Shown here: one piece after another, positions 1-7,145 of the stretch
Numbering within the stretch: position 1 is the first letter of the stretch
Layout of the letters: the number at the start of each line of letters is the position of its first letter
From: an uncultured Pelagibacteraceae bacterium
GTDB lineage: Bacteria; Pseudomonadota; Alphaproteobacteria; Pelagibacterales; Pelagibacteraceae
Length of the DNA stretch: 10,445 nucleotides
Direction: 5' to 3'
Assembly (NCBI GenBank): GCA_902565325.1
Contig: CACFEM010000029.1
Location: 1 to 10,445 of the forward strand
Made by a program: the position numbers and the translations under genes
Notes under the pieces: generated by a model
What the model was told of the DNA's origin: nothing
Database searches by the model: none
The model's input: the letters and a program-made list of their open reading frames with translations, nothing else

Positions 1-657
1 AACATTTTTTACAGTCTGAGTTAAAGGAGACCGAAGCTTAAAACATTGAGATGCAATAATAAAATCATATTTTCTTGGAATTTCACTTATATTTCTGGGT
101 ATAAAGTCTTTTAATTTTTTTTTTTGATCTTTTCTGTAAATAGTCAAAAAAATTTTTGACTTGGGTTTAATTGAACCATTTTTGTTATTAAAAGATAATT
201 TCCAATTTTTTCTTATATAAGGACTTAAACTCATTAAGATCTTAGTAAAATCAATACCTTTTTTTCCAACTAATTCTAATTTTTCAAATTTTACATTGTC
301 AGATGTAGAGTTATTTAGATCTTTATAGCTACAATTAGTAATATTAAAAATTAAAGTTTTATGTTCAGCAAATCTATCCCCTAAAAAACTTAGAAGCACA
401 TTAATATCATCAATACTTATTTCTTTACCTACAATAAATATAGGTTTATTTGGCAGATATTTATGCAGGCCTGACAAAAAAGTAGATATAATTGTTCCCT
501 CACCAGTACCCGCGTCTAATACGTTAAAAATTGGTGACCGAGTACTGATTTTTTCTATTTTTTTAAATAAATAAAAAGCAATTTTTGATTTTTCATTAGT
601 TGAGTTTACAAATGATAAATATTTGTCTCTAGAATCAAAAAAAGTTTTTCTCTTCAT
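1..657 (-). CDS. Class I SAM-dependent methyltransferase-like protein, 3' end beyond window
   Basis: Translating the minus strand from the ATG at 657 gives 219 codons with no stop, so the gene runs off the left edge. Residues 44-60 hold a beta strand followed by a glycine-rich loop (NVLDAGTGEGT, residues 45-55), the SAM-binding motif I of Rossmann-fold methyltransferases. A later strand, YDFIIASQCF near residues 198-207, resembles motif IV. The middle part is lysine-rich and matches no methylated substrate class I know, so the acceptor is unknown. The ATG lies 8 bases after the stop of the upstream gene fragment, which suggests one transcript. A purine-rich AAGGAG sits about 20 bases upstream, further than usual. 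I see no alternative upstream start. The fold is fairly secure; the reaction is not assignable. Confidence 0.65.
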   Translation of the reverse strand, partial: MKRKTFFDSRDKYLSFVNSTNEKSKIAFYLFKKIEKISTRSPIFNVLDAGTGEGTIISTFLSGLHKYLPNKPIFIVGKEISIDDINVLLSFLGDRFAEHKTLIFNITNCSYKDLNNSTSDNVKFEKLELVGKKGIDFTKILMSLSPYIRKNWKLSFNNKNGSIKPKSKIFLTIYRKDQKKKLKDFIPRNISEIPRKYDFIIASQCFKLRSPLTQTVKNV

Positions 658-665
658 ATTTATTA

Positions 666-803
666 TTAGTATTTGATCTCCTTATTTACTTTTTTAAGAG
701 ATTTATCTGTTCCATGGTGAAAATGTTTGCTCATATCTGGCATATATTTCATTGAAATTGGTTTTTTACCAATTGCAACAGACATTTCTCTGACATGATG
801 AGC
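666..803 (-). pseudogene. C-terminal fragment resembling betaine-homocysteine S-methyltransferase
   Basis: A minus-strand frame of 45 codons ends in three consecutive in-frame stops (TAA TAA TAA, 660-668). Its start is lost: an in-frame TAA at 804-806 lies exactly where the sequence changes to an unrelated plus-strand gene. The peptide begins AHHVREMSVAIGKKP and contains YMPDMSKHFHHGTDKSL. From memory this resembles the extreme C-terminus of homocysteine S-methyltransferase-family proteins of the BHMT type, where a PxMSK-like segment follows the last helix after the zinc-binding Cys-Cys motif. The zinc site itself is absent because the 5' part is missing. BHMT would transfer a methyl from glycine betaine to homocysteine and yield dimethylglycine, the substrate of the flavoproteins in this window, so the context agrees. 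The alternative of a free 39-residue protein starting at an internal ATG (about 785) is possible but less likely. Confidence 0.45.
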
Positions 804-808
804 TTACA
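798..808. other. Abrupt joint between two 5'-truncated divergent genes
   Basis: To the left, a minus-strand frame is intact up to codon 803-801 and then meets a stop. To the right, a plus-strand flavoprotein frame opens at 802, immediately after an in-frame TGA (799-801), and is recognisable from about 808. Both genes lack their 5' ends at the same few bases, with no intergenic DNA, promoter or ribosome binding site between them. This is the signature of a breakpoint rather than of a normal divergent gene pair. I see no transposase, inverted repeat or target duplication here. Confidence 0.75.
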
Positions 809-3015
809 CAATAGGATTATATAAAGAGATTGAAAAAGAGTCAGGTCATTCTGTAGGCTTTAAACCTAGTGGAGGTTTTTATTTAGCTTCAAATGAAGTG
901 TGGGCTGATTATTTAAAGAGAGAAAGATCAAAAGCAAGATACATGGGACTTGACCAAGAATTTATTTCTCTAGAGGAAGTTAAAAAGAAAAATCCTCTAA
1001 TTGATCCATCTAGATATTTGTTAGCCTTATGGGATCCTATCGATGGTGAAGTTGATCCTTCAGGAGTTACTTACGCTTTTGCAAAAGCTGCAAAAGTTCA
1101 TGGTGGAAAATATTACACTCACACTGTCGTAAAAGATACGAAACAAAAAGAAGATGGAACTTGGGATGTGTTTACGGAAAAAGGAAATATAAATGCTGAA
1201 ATAGTAATAAATGCAGGAGGACTTTGGGCAAGAGAAGTTGGACAATTAGCTGGATTAAATCTTCCTGTACAACCAATGGAGCACCATTATCTAATCACTG
1301 AATCCATCCCTGAAATTGAAGCAATGGGTGATCAAAGATTACCAATAGGAACTGATTTTGAGGGAAATATTTACTTTAGACAAGAAGGAAAAGGGATGTT
1401 GCTTGGAACATATGAACCTAAATCAACACCTTGGAAAGTTGAAGGTACACCAATGAATTTCGGTCATGAATTATTGGAGCCAAAGTTAGATAATATTGAA
1501 GATAGATTGGCAATTGGATTTGAGAGAATGCCAGCATTAGAGCGTGCAGGAATAAAAAATATAGTAAACGGTCCTTTTACCTTTGGTCCAGATGGAAGTC
1601 CTCTTATTGGTCCAGTACCAGGTATGAAAAATTATTGGGTTGCAGTTGGTGTAATGGCTGGTTTTTGTCAAGGAGGAGGTGTTGGAAAATGTATAGCTGA
1701 ATGGATTATTGATGGTGAACCATCAATAGATGTTTGGGCAATGGATGTTGCAAGATTTGGAGATTATGCATCCCCTCAATATGGAACAATAAAATCTTCA
1801 GAAAACTATGAACGAAGATTTATTATGACATTTCCTAATGAAACTTTACCAAAAGGAAGAAAACAAAAAACTACTGCGTTGTATGATCGTTTTGTAAATC
1901 AAGGTGCTGTTATGGGAGATAGCTTTGGATTGGAAAATGTTTTGTGGTTTGCAAATAATAAAGAAGATGCTCATGAGGAACCAACAATAAAAAGATCAAG
2001 ATCTCATGATTATGTATCAAAAGAAGTTATTAATGTAAGAGAAAATGTTGGTTTAATCGAAGTTGCAAATTTTTCAAAGCATGAGTTCAAAGGAGCAGAT
2101 GCTAGAAAATTTTTAGATCATATAATGGCTGGAAGACTCCCAAAACCTGGAAGAATATCTTTATCACCAATGTTATCATACAGAGGAAAATTATGTGGTG
2201 ATCTAACTGTGACATGTTTAGATGAAAATGAATTTATGGTATTTGGCTCTGGCGCTGCTCAAGAAATGCATAGACGTTGGTTTGAAAGTCACTTAGATAA
2301 ATTTAATTTAAATTATAAAAATAGATCTGATGAATTCCATGGATTATCAATTGCAGGACCTAATTCAAGAAAGGTTTTAGAAAAAATAGTAAGAGATGAT
2401 GTTTCAAATGAAAAATTTAAATTTAGAGATTCTAGAAGGATGTTTGTTGGAGGAGTTCCAGCAATAATAAATAGAATTTCATTTACTGGCGAACTCGGAT
2501 ATGAAATTTATGTAGCACCTCACTATCAATTAAAACTTTACGAAGAATTAATGGAAGCTGGAAAAGAATTTAATATCAAACCCTTTGGCGGAAGAGCATT
2601 AATGTCAATGAGGTTAGAGAAAAATTGGGGGGCTTGGACATTAGATTATAGACCAGATTTTACAGCAAAAGAGACAGGTTTAGATGCTTTTATTAATTGG
2701 GATAAAGAGTTTATTGGTAAAGAAAGTGCACAAAAGGAAAATTCTTCAAATAAACTCATACCATTAATTGTTGAAACAAATGATATTGATGTAACAAATA
2801 ATGAAGCTGTTATGAATGGAGATCAAAGTATAGGTTACGTTACTTCAGGTGGTTTTGCTCATTTTGTAAATAAAAGTGTGGCGTTTACTTTTGTTGATCA
2901 AAAAAACATTAATTCTGAAAATAAAATTCAAGTAGAGATAAATGGAGATTTATTTAATTGCTCAATTATTAAAGAACCACTTTATGATCCAAGTGGTCAA
3001 AAAATGAGAAGCTAA
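802..3015 (+). CDS. Dimethylglycine/sarcosine dehydrogenase-like FAD oxidoreductase with GcvT domain, N-terminus missing
   Basis: The frame is open from 802 and gives 737 codons; the family usually has about 800 residues. The first recognisable residues (IGLYKEIEKESGHSVGF) align with residue 70 or so of the family, so the FAD-binding GxGxxG loop and the His that carries covalent FAD are missing. A GTG at 898 is the first start-like codon but is internal to the conserved domain, so I treat the gene as 5'-truncated. Domains in order: remainder of the DAO oxidase domain (to about 1790; FGPDGSPLIGPVPG and the closing glycine-rich GVMAGFCQGGGVG helix), a linker domain of the FAO_M type (about 1800-1980), and a GcvT-like tetrahydrofolate-binding domain (about 2000-2990) with its C-terminal barrel. 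The intact enzyme would oxidatively demethylate an N-methylated glycine and pass the methylene to tetrahydrofolate. Its stop overlaps the next start by one base (TAATG). As it stands it probably cannot bind FAD. Confidence 0.85.
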   Translation, partial: AYTIGLYKEIEKESGHSVGFKPSGGFYLASNEVWADYLKRERSKARYMGLDQEFISLEEVKKKNPLIDPSRYLLALWDPIDGEVDPSGVTYAFAKAAKVHGGKYYTHTVVKDTKQKEDGTWDVFTEKGNINAEIVINAGGLWAREVGQLAGLNLPVQPMEHHYLITESIPEIEAMGDQRLPIGTDFEGNIYFRQEGKGMLLGTYEPKSTPWKVEGTPMNFGHELLEPKLDNIEDRLAIGFERMPALERAGIKNIVNGPFTFGPDGSPLIGPVPGMKNYWVAVGVMAGFCQGGGVGKCIAEWIIDGEPSIDVWAMDVARFGDYASPQYGTIKSSENYERRFIMTFPNETLPKGRKQKTTALYDRFVNQGAVMGDSFGLENVLWFANNKEDAHEEPTIKRSRSHDYVSKEVINVRENVGLIEVANFSKHEFKGADARKFLDHIMAGRLPKPGRISLSPMLSYRGKLCGDLTVTCLDENEFMVFGSGAAQEMHRRWFESHLDKFNLNYKNRSDEFHGLSIAGPNSRKVLEKIVRDDVSNEKFKFRDSRRMFVGGVPAIINRISFTGELGYEIYVAPHYQLKLYEELMEAGKEFNIKPFGGRALMSMRLEKNWGAWTLDYRPDFTAKETGLDAFINWDKEFIGKESAQKENSSNKLIPLIVETNDIDVTNNEAVMNGDQSIGYVTSGGFAHFVNKSVAFTFVDQKNINSENKIQVEINGDLFNCSIIKEPLYDPSGQKMRS

Positions 3016-3641
3016 TGGCACAAAAAGATGTAGGAAACAAAATTCCAATTTATAAACTTAAAACTACTGATGAAGTTATGAGGTACTACGATGAGTGGGG
3101 AGAAAAAGATAAGTATAATAAAGATATGGTTGATTGGAACTATACAGGCCCAAAGGAAACCGTAGCAACTTTCAATAAGCACGAAGATAATAAAGACACA
3201 CTAATCTTTGATGCAGGCTGTGGAACAGGTCTAGTTGGAGTTGAATTAAAAAAATATGGGTTCGAAAATTTTCATGGAGCCGATTTATCTCAAACTTTAT
3301 TAGATACTGTACCAAAAGACCTTTATCAAAAATTAGTAAAGGTTGATTTAAATAAACCAATAGAGGTTGAGGACAACTTTTATGGTGGAGTTATGTGTGT
3401 AGGAACATTTACTTTTGGGCATGTAAAACCAAATGCATTAGATGAATTTATAAGAATAACAAAACTAGGTGGTTTAATTTGCTTCACAATTAATGAAGGA
3501 ATTCATGAAGAGTATGGTTTTGATAAAAAAATTGATATACTAAAAGATAGCAAGAAGTGGGAAGAAGTAGAATTTTTTAAATCCGACTATATTGCAAGCA
3601 AAGATGTCAACGCATGGTTAGGATTATATAGGGTATTATGA
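3015..3641 (+). CDS. METTL27-like class I SAM-dependent methyltransferase
   Basis: This is a complete 208-residue protein. After an N-terminal helix region with MRYYDEWGEKDKYNKD (residues 22-37) and WNYTGP (41-46), motif I reads IFDAGCGTGLVGVEL (residues 64-78). An acidic motif II, HGADLSQTLL, follows at 88-97, with Asp90 placed to bind the SAM ribose. GVMCVGTFTFGHV further on is the motif IV strand. The YYDxWxxxYNxD entry segment followed by DAGCGTG is typical of the small methyltransferases related to human METTL27 (WBSCR27), whose substrate is uncharacterised. The start ATG shares one base with the flavoprotein stop, and the stop overlaps the M24 start by four bases (ATGA), so the three genes are probably translationally coupled. 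A role on a methylated osmolyte or its breakdown product is inference from context only. Confidence 0.8.
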   Translation: MAQKDVGNKIPIYKLKTTDEVMRYYDEWGEKDKYNKDMVDWNYTGPKETVATFNKHEDNKDTLIFDAGCGTGLVGVELKKYGFENFHGADLSQTLLDTVPKDLYQKLVKVDLNKPIEVEDNFYGGVMCVGTFTFGHVKPNALDEFIRITKLGGLICFTINEGIHEEYGFDKKIDILKDSKKWEEVEFFKSDYIASKDVNAWLGLYRVL

Positions 3642-4507
3642 GATTTAGTAGAAAAATAGCTCCCGAGATAAAACCAAGACAAAATTTTATTACTAAAAAA
3701 AGATTAAGAGAAGACGAGATTGATTTTGATAAATTAAGATCATATCGTTTAGACAGGGTTAGAAAAGAATTAATAAAAAACAATTTAGAAGCTTGTATTC
3801 TATTTGATCCAGTGAATGTTCGTTATGCTTTAGATACTGTGAACATGAGTGTCTATAATATGCATAATTTAACAAGATATTGTTTTGTACCGGTCAATGG
3901 ACCAACTATTCTTTATGAGTATTTTAATTGTGAAATATTATCGAAGCATTTAAATCTAATTGATGAAATAAGACCAGCAATTACATGGGATTATTTTAGC
4001 AATGGAGATCAAGCAGACAATCAATTATTAAAATGGATAAATGAAGTTAAAGATTTATCAAAAAATTATTTTAAAACTAAAAAAATTGCAATCGATGTTT
4101 TAAATGGTCCTGCGGTTACAGCTTTAAATAAAGAAGGAATTGAAGTTGTAGATGCAAAATTGATTTTAGAACAAGCAAGAGTAATAAAATCACCTGATGA
4201 ATTGACTTGTATGAAAGCAGCAATAGAAGTTGCAGAAAAAGGTGTATCAAAAATGAGATCAGATCTTAAGCCAGGAATGACTGAAGATGAATTGTGGTCA
4301 ATTTTACATAAAACGAATATTGAAAATGGAGGTGAGTGGATTGAGTGTAGGATTTTATCGTCTGGTGAAAGAACAAATCCATGGATGCAAGAGAGTAGTA
4401 ATAAAGTTATGCAACAAGGAGAAATTGTTGCTTTTGATACAGATATGGTTGGTCCCTATGGATACTGTGCTGACATATCAAGAGCCTTTGTAGTTGGACA
4501 TAAATTT
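3638..4507 (+). CDS. DddP-like M24 family protein (creatinase/aminopeptidase P fold), C-terminus missing
   Basis: Native sequence runs to residue 290 (GHKF, about 4507). The frame then continues meaninglessly to a stop at 4675 through the antisense of another gene. The N-terminal creatinase-like domain (residues 30-165) includes ILFDPVNVRYALDTVNM. The pita-bread catalytic domain begins near 185 (VIKSPDELTCMKAA) and includes GGEWIECRILSSGERTNPW. The first three metal ligands are visible as FDTDMVGPYGYCADISR: Asp267, Asp269 and Asp279. This D-x-D-x9-D spacing equals that of Asp295/297/307, which I recall as iron ligands of the DMSP lyase DddP. The His, catalytic Asp and two Glu that follow in the family are absent because the gene is cut. 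It is read last in an overlapping operon with a DMGDH-like protein and a methyltransferase. It could be a DMSP lyase relative, a creatinase-like hydrolase or an Xaa-Pro peptidase. The broken protein should be inactive. Confidence 0.85.
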
Positions 4508-4508
4508 C
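4500..4508. other. Abrupt joint between two 3'-truncated convergent genes, with short shared sequence
   Basis: The plus-strand M24 gene reads normally through CATAAATTT (4499-4507). The minus-strand flavoprotein reads normally down to GCTGAAATTTAT (4511-4500). The two reading frames therefore overlap on about 6-8 bases, ATAAATTT, which both genes could contribute. Past this point each frame becomes antisense nonsense of the other. Two genes cut in mid-domain at the same bases, in opposite orientation, with a microhomology, mark a fusion of two unrelated positions, biological or artefactual. Confidence 0.8.
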
Positions 4509-5006
4509 AGCTCCTCTATTTCTTGCGCCTGTTGCTAAAGCTTGTGTTAGATCTGCAGGTTGAATATATCCATCCTCTGGGTGTTGTATTGCGCCTACTA
4601 AGTCATCTGTATGACATAATGGCCAGATTTCTTTTACTTGCTCTGGTTTCAAAAATTTTACATCTACTCCAATAGTTCGAGCAACACCTGCATATTGATG
4701 ATACTCATCCATTCTATCTTTTGTACTTGCTAAACGAATATTTGAAACAACACTAAAACCAACATTTTTTCCAGTTTCTTCCTCTAATGTTTTATAAAGG
4801 TTTACTGCATATTTATGTAGTTGTCCTACAGAATAACTCATATTAAACAAAGGCAATAAACCAGCAGCGTGCCAAGTTGATCCTGATGTTAACTCTTTTC
4901 TCTCAACAAGAACAACGTCGGACCAACCTTTTTTTGCTAAATGATAAAGAGCGCTAACACCTACAACTCCTCCACCAACTACTACAACTTTAGTTTTTGT
5001 TTTCAT
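4500..5006 (-). CDS. Second dimethylglycine dehydrogenase-like FAD oxidoreductase, N-terminal 169 residues only
   Basis: From the ATG at 5006 the protein opens with a Rossmann dinucleotide fold: VVVVGGGVVGVSALYHL (GxGxxG at residues 11-16), ending in VVLVERKEL with Glu35 placed for the FAD ribose. GSTWHAAGL (42-50) holds His46, matching the His that carries covalent FAD in mammalian DMGDH. The rest of the DAO domain continues to RGAEIY at 164-169 (about 4500). After that the frame runs on to a stop at 4407 through antisense M24 sequence. The other DMGDH-like fragment (802-3015) overlaps this one in family coordinates from about residue 66 to 169 but clearly differs, so they come from two paralogues. 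A 55-base gap separates it from the upstream gene, the largest real gap in the window; TAGGA lies about 10 bases before the ATG. The fragment lacks substrate and folate domains and is presumably non-functional. Confidence 0.85.
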
Positions 5007-5061
5007 TCAAGGATTCCTACTAAATTTTTAATTGTTACGAAACAAAAATGTATGTTTAAAA

Positions 5062-5523
5062 TCAAATTGAGCTTCCTAGAGGGATCGGGCTAGATACCAT
5101 TGTAGTTAACCAACAATCTTTTAAATATCCATCCAAAGTATACTTTTCAACTTGCCAATTAAACTTGTGATAAATCTTGTTTTTATCAAGTATGATTACT
5201 TCAAATTGAGCCCATTTGTCACTACTTCCAAGCTCAGTAATTGTATGACTTAAGTGATTAATCATCATCCCATAAGAGTCACTTTTTAACATCATCTTAA
5301 AATTGCTTAATGGTCCTGTAACTCTCTTGTTATTTGGGTGAGCAAATTTCCATGTTTGTTCAATTCCACTATCTTTAAATTTAGAGTCATTTTGTTTAAG
5401 CCCATTAAGTTGAATCTTTATAACTTCTTTCGGTTTAATATTGCTATTTGGATTTAATAGTTCAGCGTTTGAAAAAGTTGAAGTTATCAATAACAAAATT
5501 AATACTTTAAAAATAATTTTCAT
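5062..5523 (-). CDS. Exported DUF4864-like protein
   Basis: This is a complete 153-residue protein. It starts MKIIFKVLILLLITSTFSNA, a classical signal peptide with a likely signal-peptidase cut after Ala20, so it should act in the periplasm. The mature part has PKEVIKIQLNGLKQND (about 31-46), then GIEQTWKFAHPNNKRVTGPL and FKMMLKSDSYGMMINH. This pattern of two-helix start, FAxPxNxxxTGP and Y-x3-INH agrees with my memory of DUF4864, a small NTF2-like-looking family without a known reaction. It follows the transporter by 11 bases and is probably co-transcribed. I see no catalytic residue set, and no lipobox, so it is not a lipoprotein. Fairly sure of secretion and moderately sure of the family. 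Confidence 0.75.
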   Translation of the reverse strand: MKIIFKVLILLLITSTFSNAELLNPNSNIKPKEVIKIQLNGLKQNDSKFKDSGIEQTWKFAHPNNKRVTGPLSNFKMMLKSDSYGMMINHLSHTITELGSSDKWAQFEVIILDKNKIYHKFNWQVEKYTLDGYLKDCWLTTMVSSPIPLGSSI

Positions 5524-5534
5524 TTTAAAAATAA

Positions 5535-7145
5535 TTACTCAGATGTTTTGTATTTACTATTATTGATAATAATTACAAATAATATTGGAAGAATTAATGT
5601 CAAAAGTGTCACAACAATTAATAAAATACCAAGTTCAGAATAATCTGCTGTTGTTTGAATTTCACCTGAAACTTTGTCTTTTACTTCTCTTGTAACAGTA
5701 AAGATTTCATTTAAATACTTGGTTCCTAGTGCACTTGCTGATAACGCAAGATTTGTAAACGATGCAAAAACTGCGAAAAAAGTTGCTTTTAAATGTGCTG
5801 GAGCATTTTTTGCTATCCATGCTAAAAGAGGAATCATTGAAACCTGTCCCAAAGGAGATTCGAGAGCTGTGTTTATTAATGCAATGAACTTAGCATCTAC
5901 TATTCCACCTGTTAAAGAAGCTGTCCAATTATGAAAACCATAATACATTCCAACACTTGGTAAAAACAAAATTGCTCCTGCAATACTTAAAACAACAATT
6001 ATTTTAGCAATTGAATTATTTGCCATAAAAGGTCTTAATAAAACAATACCAGCTAATGTTAAAATTGATGCAAGTAATGATAGGACAGAAAAAAACTGCT
6101 CATTAAATCCAAGCTCATCAATTTCAAACCATGTCAATCCAGGTCCAGGTCCAGGCATAGCTCTAAATATAAATATAATAACTGCTGTACCTACAATAGT
6201 TAATCTTAATTCTTGAGGTAATTCCTTAATAAGCTTAAACATTAAAAATAAAATAATTATTACAGAACCTATAAATACAATTTCTTGGGCGAAAGGTACG
6301 TTAAAAGACCCAATAGATAATGTAAAAATTACAAAAACTAAACTTCCTCCTAATATCCACCAATTAATTTTTGTTTTCTCGTTACCTCTTTCTTCTTTAA
6401 ATTCTAGACCTTTAGATTTTAAAGTTTGTATTTTTTTATGTCTTAAATAATTAGCTAAAATTACACCTAGTATAGAAACTAAAGGTATTACAAGTGCATA
6501 GATATAAATAGCACCGTATAAATTTATCTTATCAGCTTGCTCTAAGCTTTCCACGTCTCTAAATAAAATTACGTTTACTAATGCAACAAGTACTGTACCG
6601 CCAATAATCGCAAATCTTCCAAGAGTTTGCATTGTTGTATGCATAATTTTTATTTGATCTTTTGAATAATCATTTCCTATCTCATCAACTAAAGGAACTG
6701 CTTCAACTGTCATAGCGTCAGCTACAACATCCTGAACCACGTATCCAACTGGAGCTAAAATCACACTTATTACAAACCATGTCTCTACAGAAAAAACTTC
6801 AGACATATCCTCTGTATGAATAATTAATCCATACATAATCAGTAAACTAAGAGCTATCAATGAAGCTCCAAAATATACCATGTAATTTTTTCTCTCCCAG
6901 ATTAGATCTACTAAATGTCCTAATGGCATTTTTAATGCCCAAGGAATTCCAGCCCAAAAACCTAGGCCTGCTAAAAATGCTGCTGATAAATTTAAATAAT
7001 CTTTAACAAAAAATGTGCCAACAATACCTGTTAAACCAGAAATACCTGCAGCCATATAAACCATTAATGGAGGTAGATAAGTCCATTTAAATTGACGACC
7101 CAAATCTAAAAATGTGCTGTCTAAAAATTTAATTATTTTGCTCAT
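5535..7145 (-). CDS. MFS transporter resembling the BT1/folate-biopterin transporter family
   Basis: The 536-residue protein is strongly hydrophobic, with about a dozen membrane helices visible and a charged cytoplasmic loop (RHKKIQTLKSKGLEFKEERG) in the middle, as expected between the two six-helix bundles. A family-like motif A, MPLGHLVDLIWERKNYMVYF (residues 73-92), lies between helices 2 and 3. VGYVVQDVVADAMTVEAVP (133-151) has the conserved VxDVxADAxxVE pattern that I associate with BT1-type folate/biopterin transporters. The substrate is not proven; folate or pteridine uptake would fit a neighbourhood of tetrahydrofolate-dependent demethylases. A proline-glycine repeat (MPGPGPGL) breaks one loop. 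The start shares one base with the preceding gene's stop (TAATG). Sure of a transporter; family assignment is from motif memory. Confidence 0.8.
   Translation of the reverse strand: MSKIIKFLDSTFLDLGRQFKWTYLPPLMVYMAAGISGLTGIVGTFFVKDYLNLSAAFLAGLGFWAGIPWALKMPLGHLVDLIWERKNYMVYFGASLIALSLLIMYGLIIHTEDMSEVFSVETWFVISVILAPVGYVVQDVVADAMTVEAVPLVDEIGNDYSKDQIKIMHTTMQTLGRFAIIGGTVLVALVNVILFRDVESLEQADKINLYGAIYIYALVIPLVSILGVILANYLRHKKIQTLKSKGLEFKEERGNEKTKINWWILGGSLVFVIFTLSIGSFNVPFAQEIVFIGSVIIILFLMFKLIKELPQELRLTIVGTAVIIFIFRAMPGPGPGLTWFEIDELGFNEQFFSVLSLLASILTLAGIVLLRPFMANNSIAKIIVVLSIAGAILFLPSVGMYYGFHNWTASLTGGIVDAKFIALINTALESPLGQVSMIPLLAWIAKNAPAHLKATFFAVFASFTNLALSASALGTKYLNEIFTVTREVKDKVSGEIQTTADYSELGILLIVVTLLTLILPILFVIIINNSKYKTSE

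Noticed and set aside
898..900. GTG at 898 as the true start of the plus-strand flavoprotein
   Set aside because: The 32 codons before it (GLYKEIEKESGHSVGF, GGFYLASNE) are clearly family sequence, so the gene is truncated upstream rather than starting here.
4407..4499. In-frame extension of the minus-strand flavoprotein past residue 169
   Set aside because: It reads antisense through the conserved metal-ligand region of the M24 gene and loses all similarity to the flavoprotein family.
798..4508. Transposon or integron explaining the inverted block
   Set aside because: There is no transposase, integrase, terminal inverted repeat or target duplication at either joint; the edges fall inside ordinary catabolic genes.
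4508..4675. In-frame extension of the M24 gene beyond residue 290
   Set aside because: It is the exact antisense of the conserved DMGDH-like N-terminal coding sequence and is leucine-rich nonsense, so it is not counted as protein sequence of the family.
5007..5061. Promoter or riboswitch in the 55-base gap before the second flavoprotein
   Set aside because: The gap is AT-rich, but I found no convincing paired -35/-10 boxes or stable structured element, and it is too short for a known glycine or SAM riboswitch.
5674..5934. Plus-strand open frame of 86 codons
   Set aside because: It lies wholly antisense to the MFS transporter membrane helices, has no ribosome binding site and no recognisable features.
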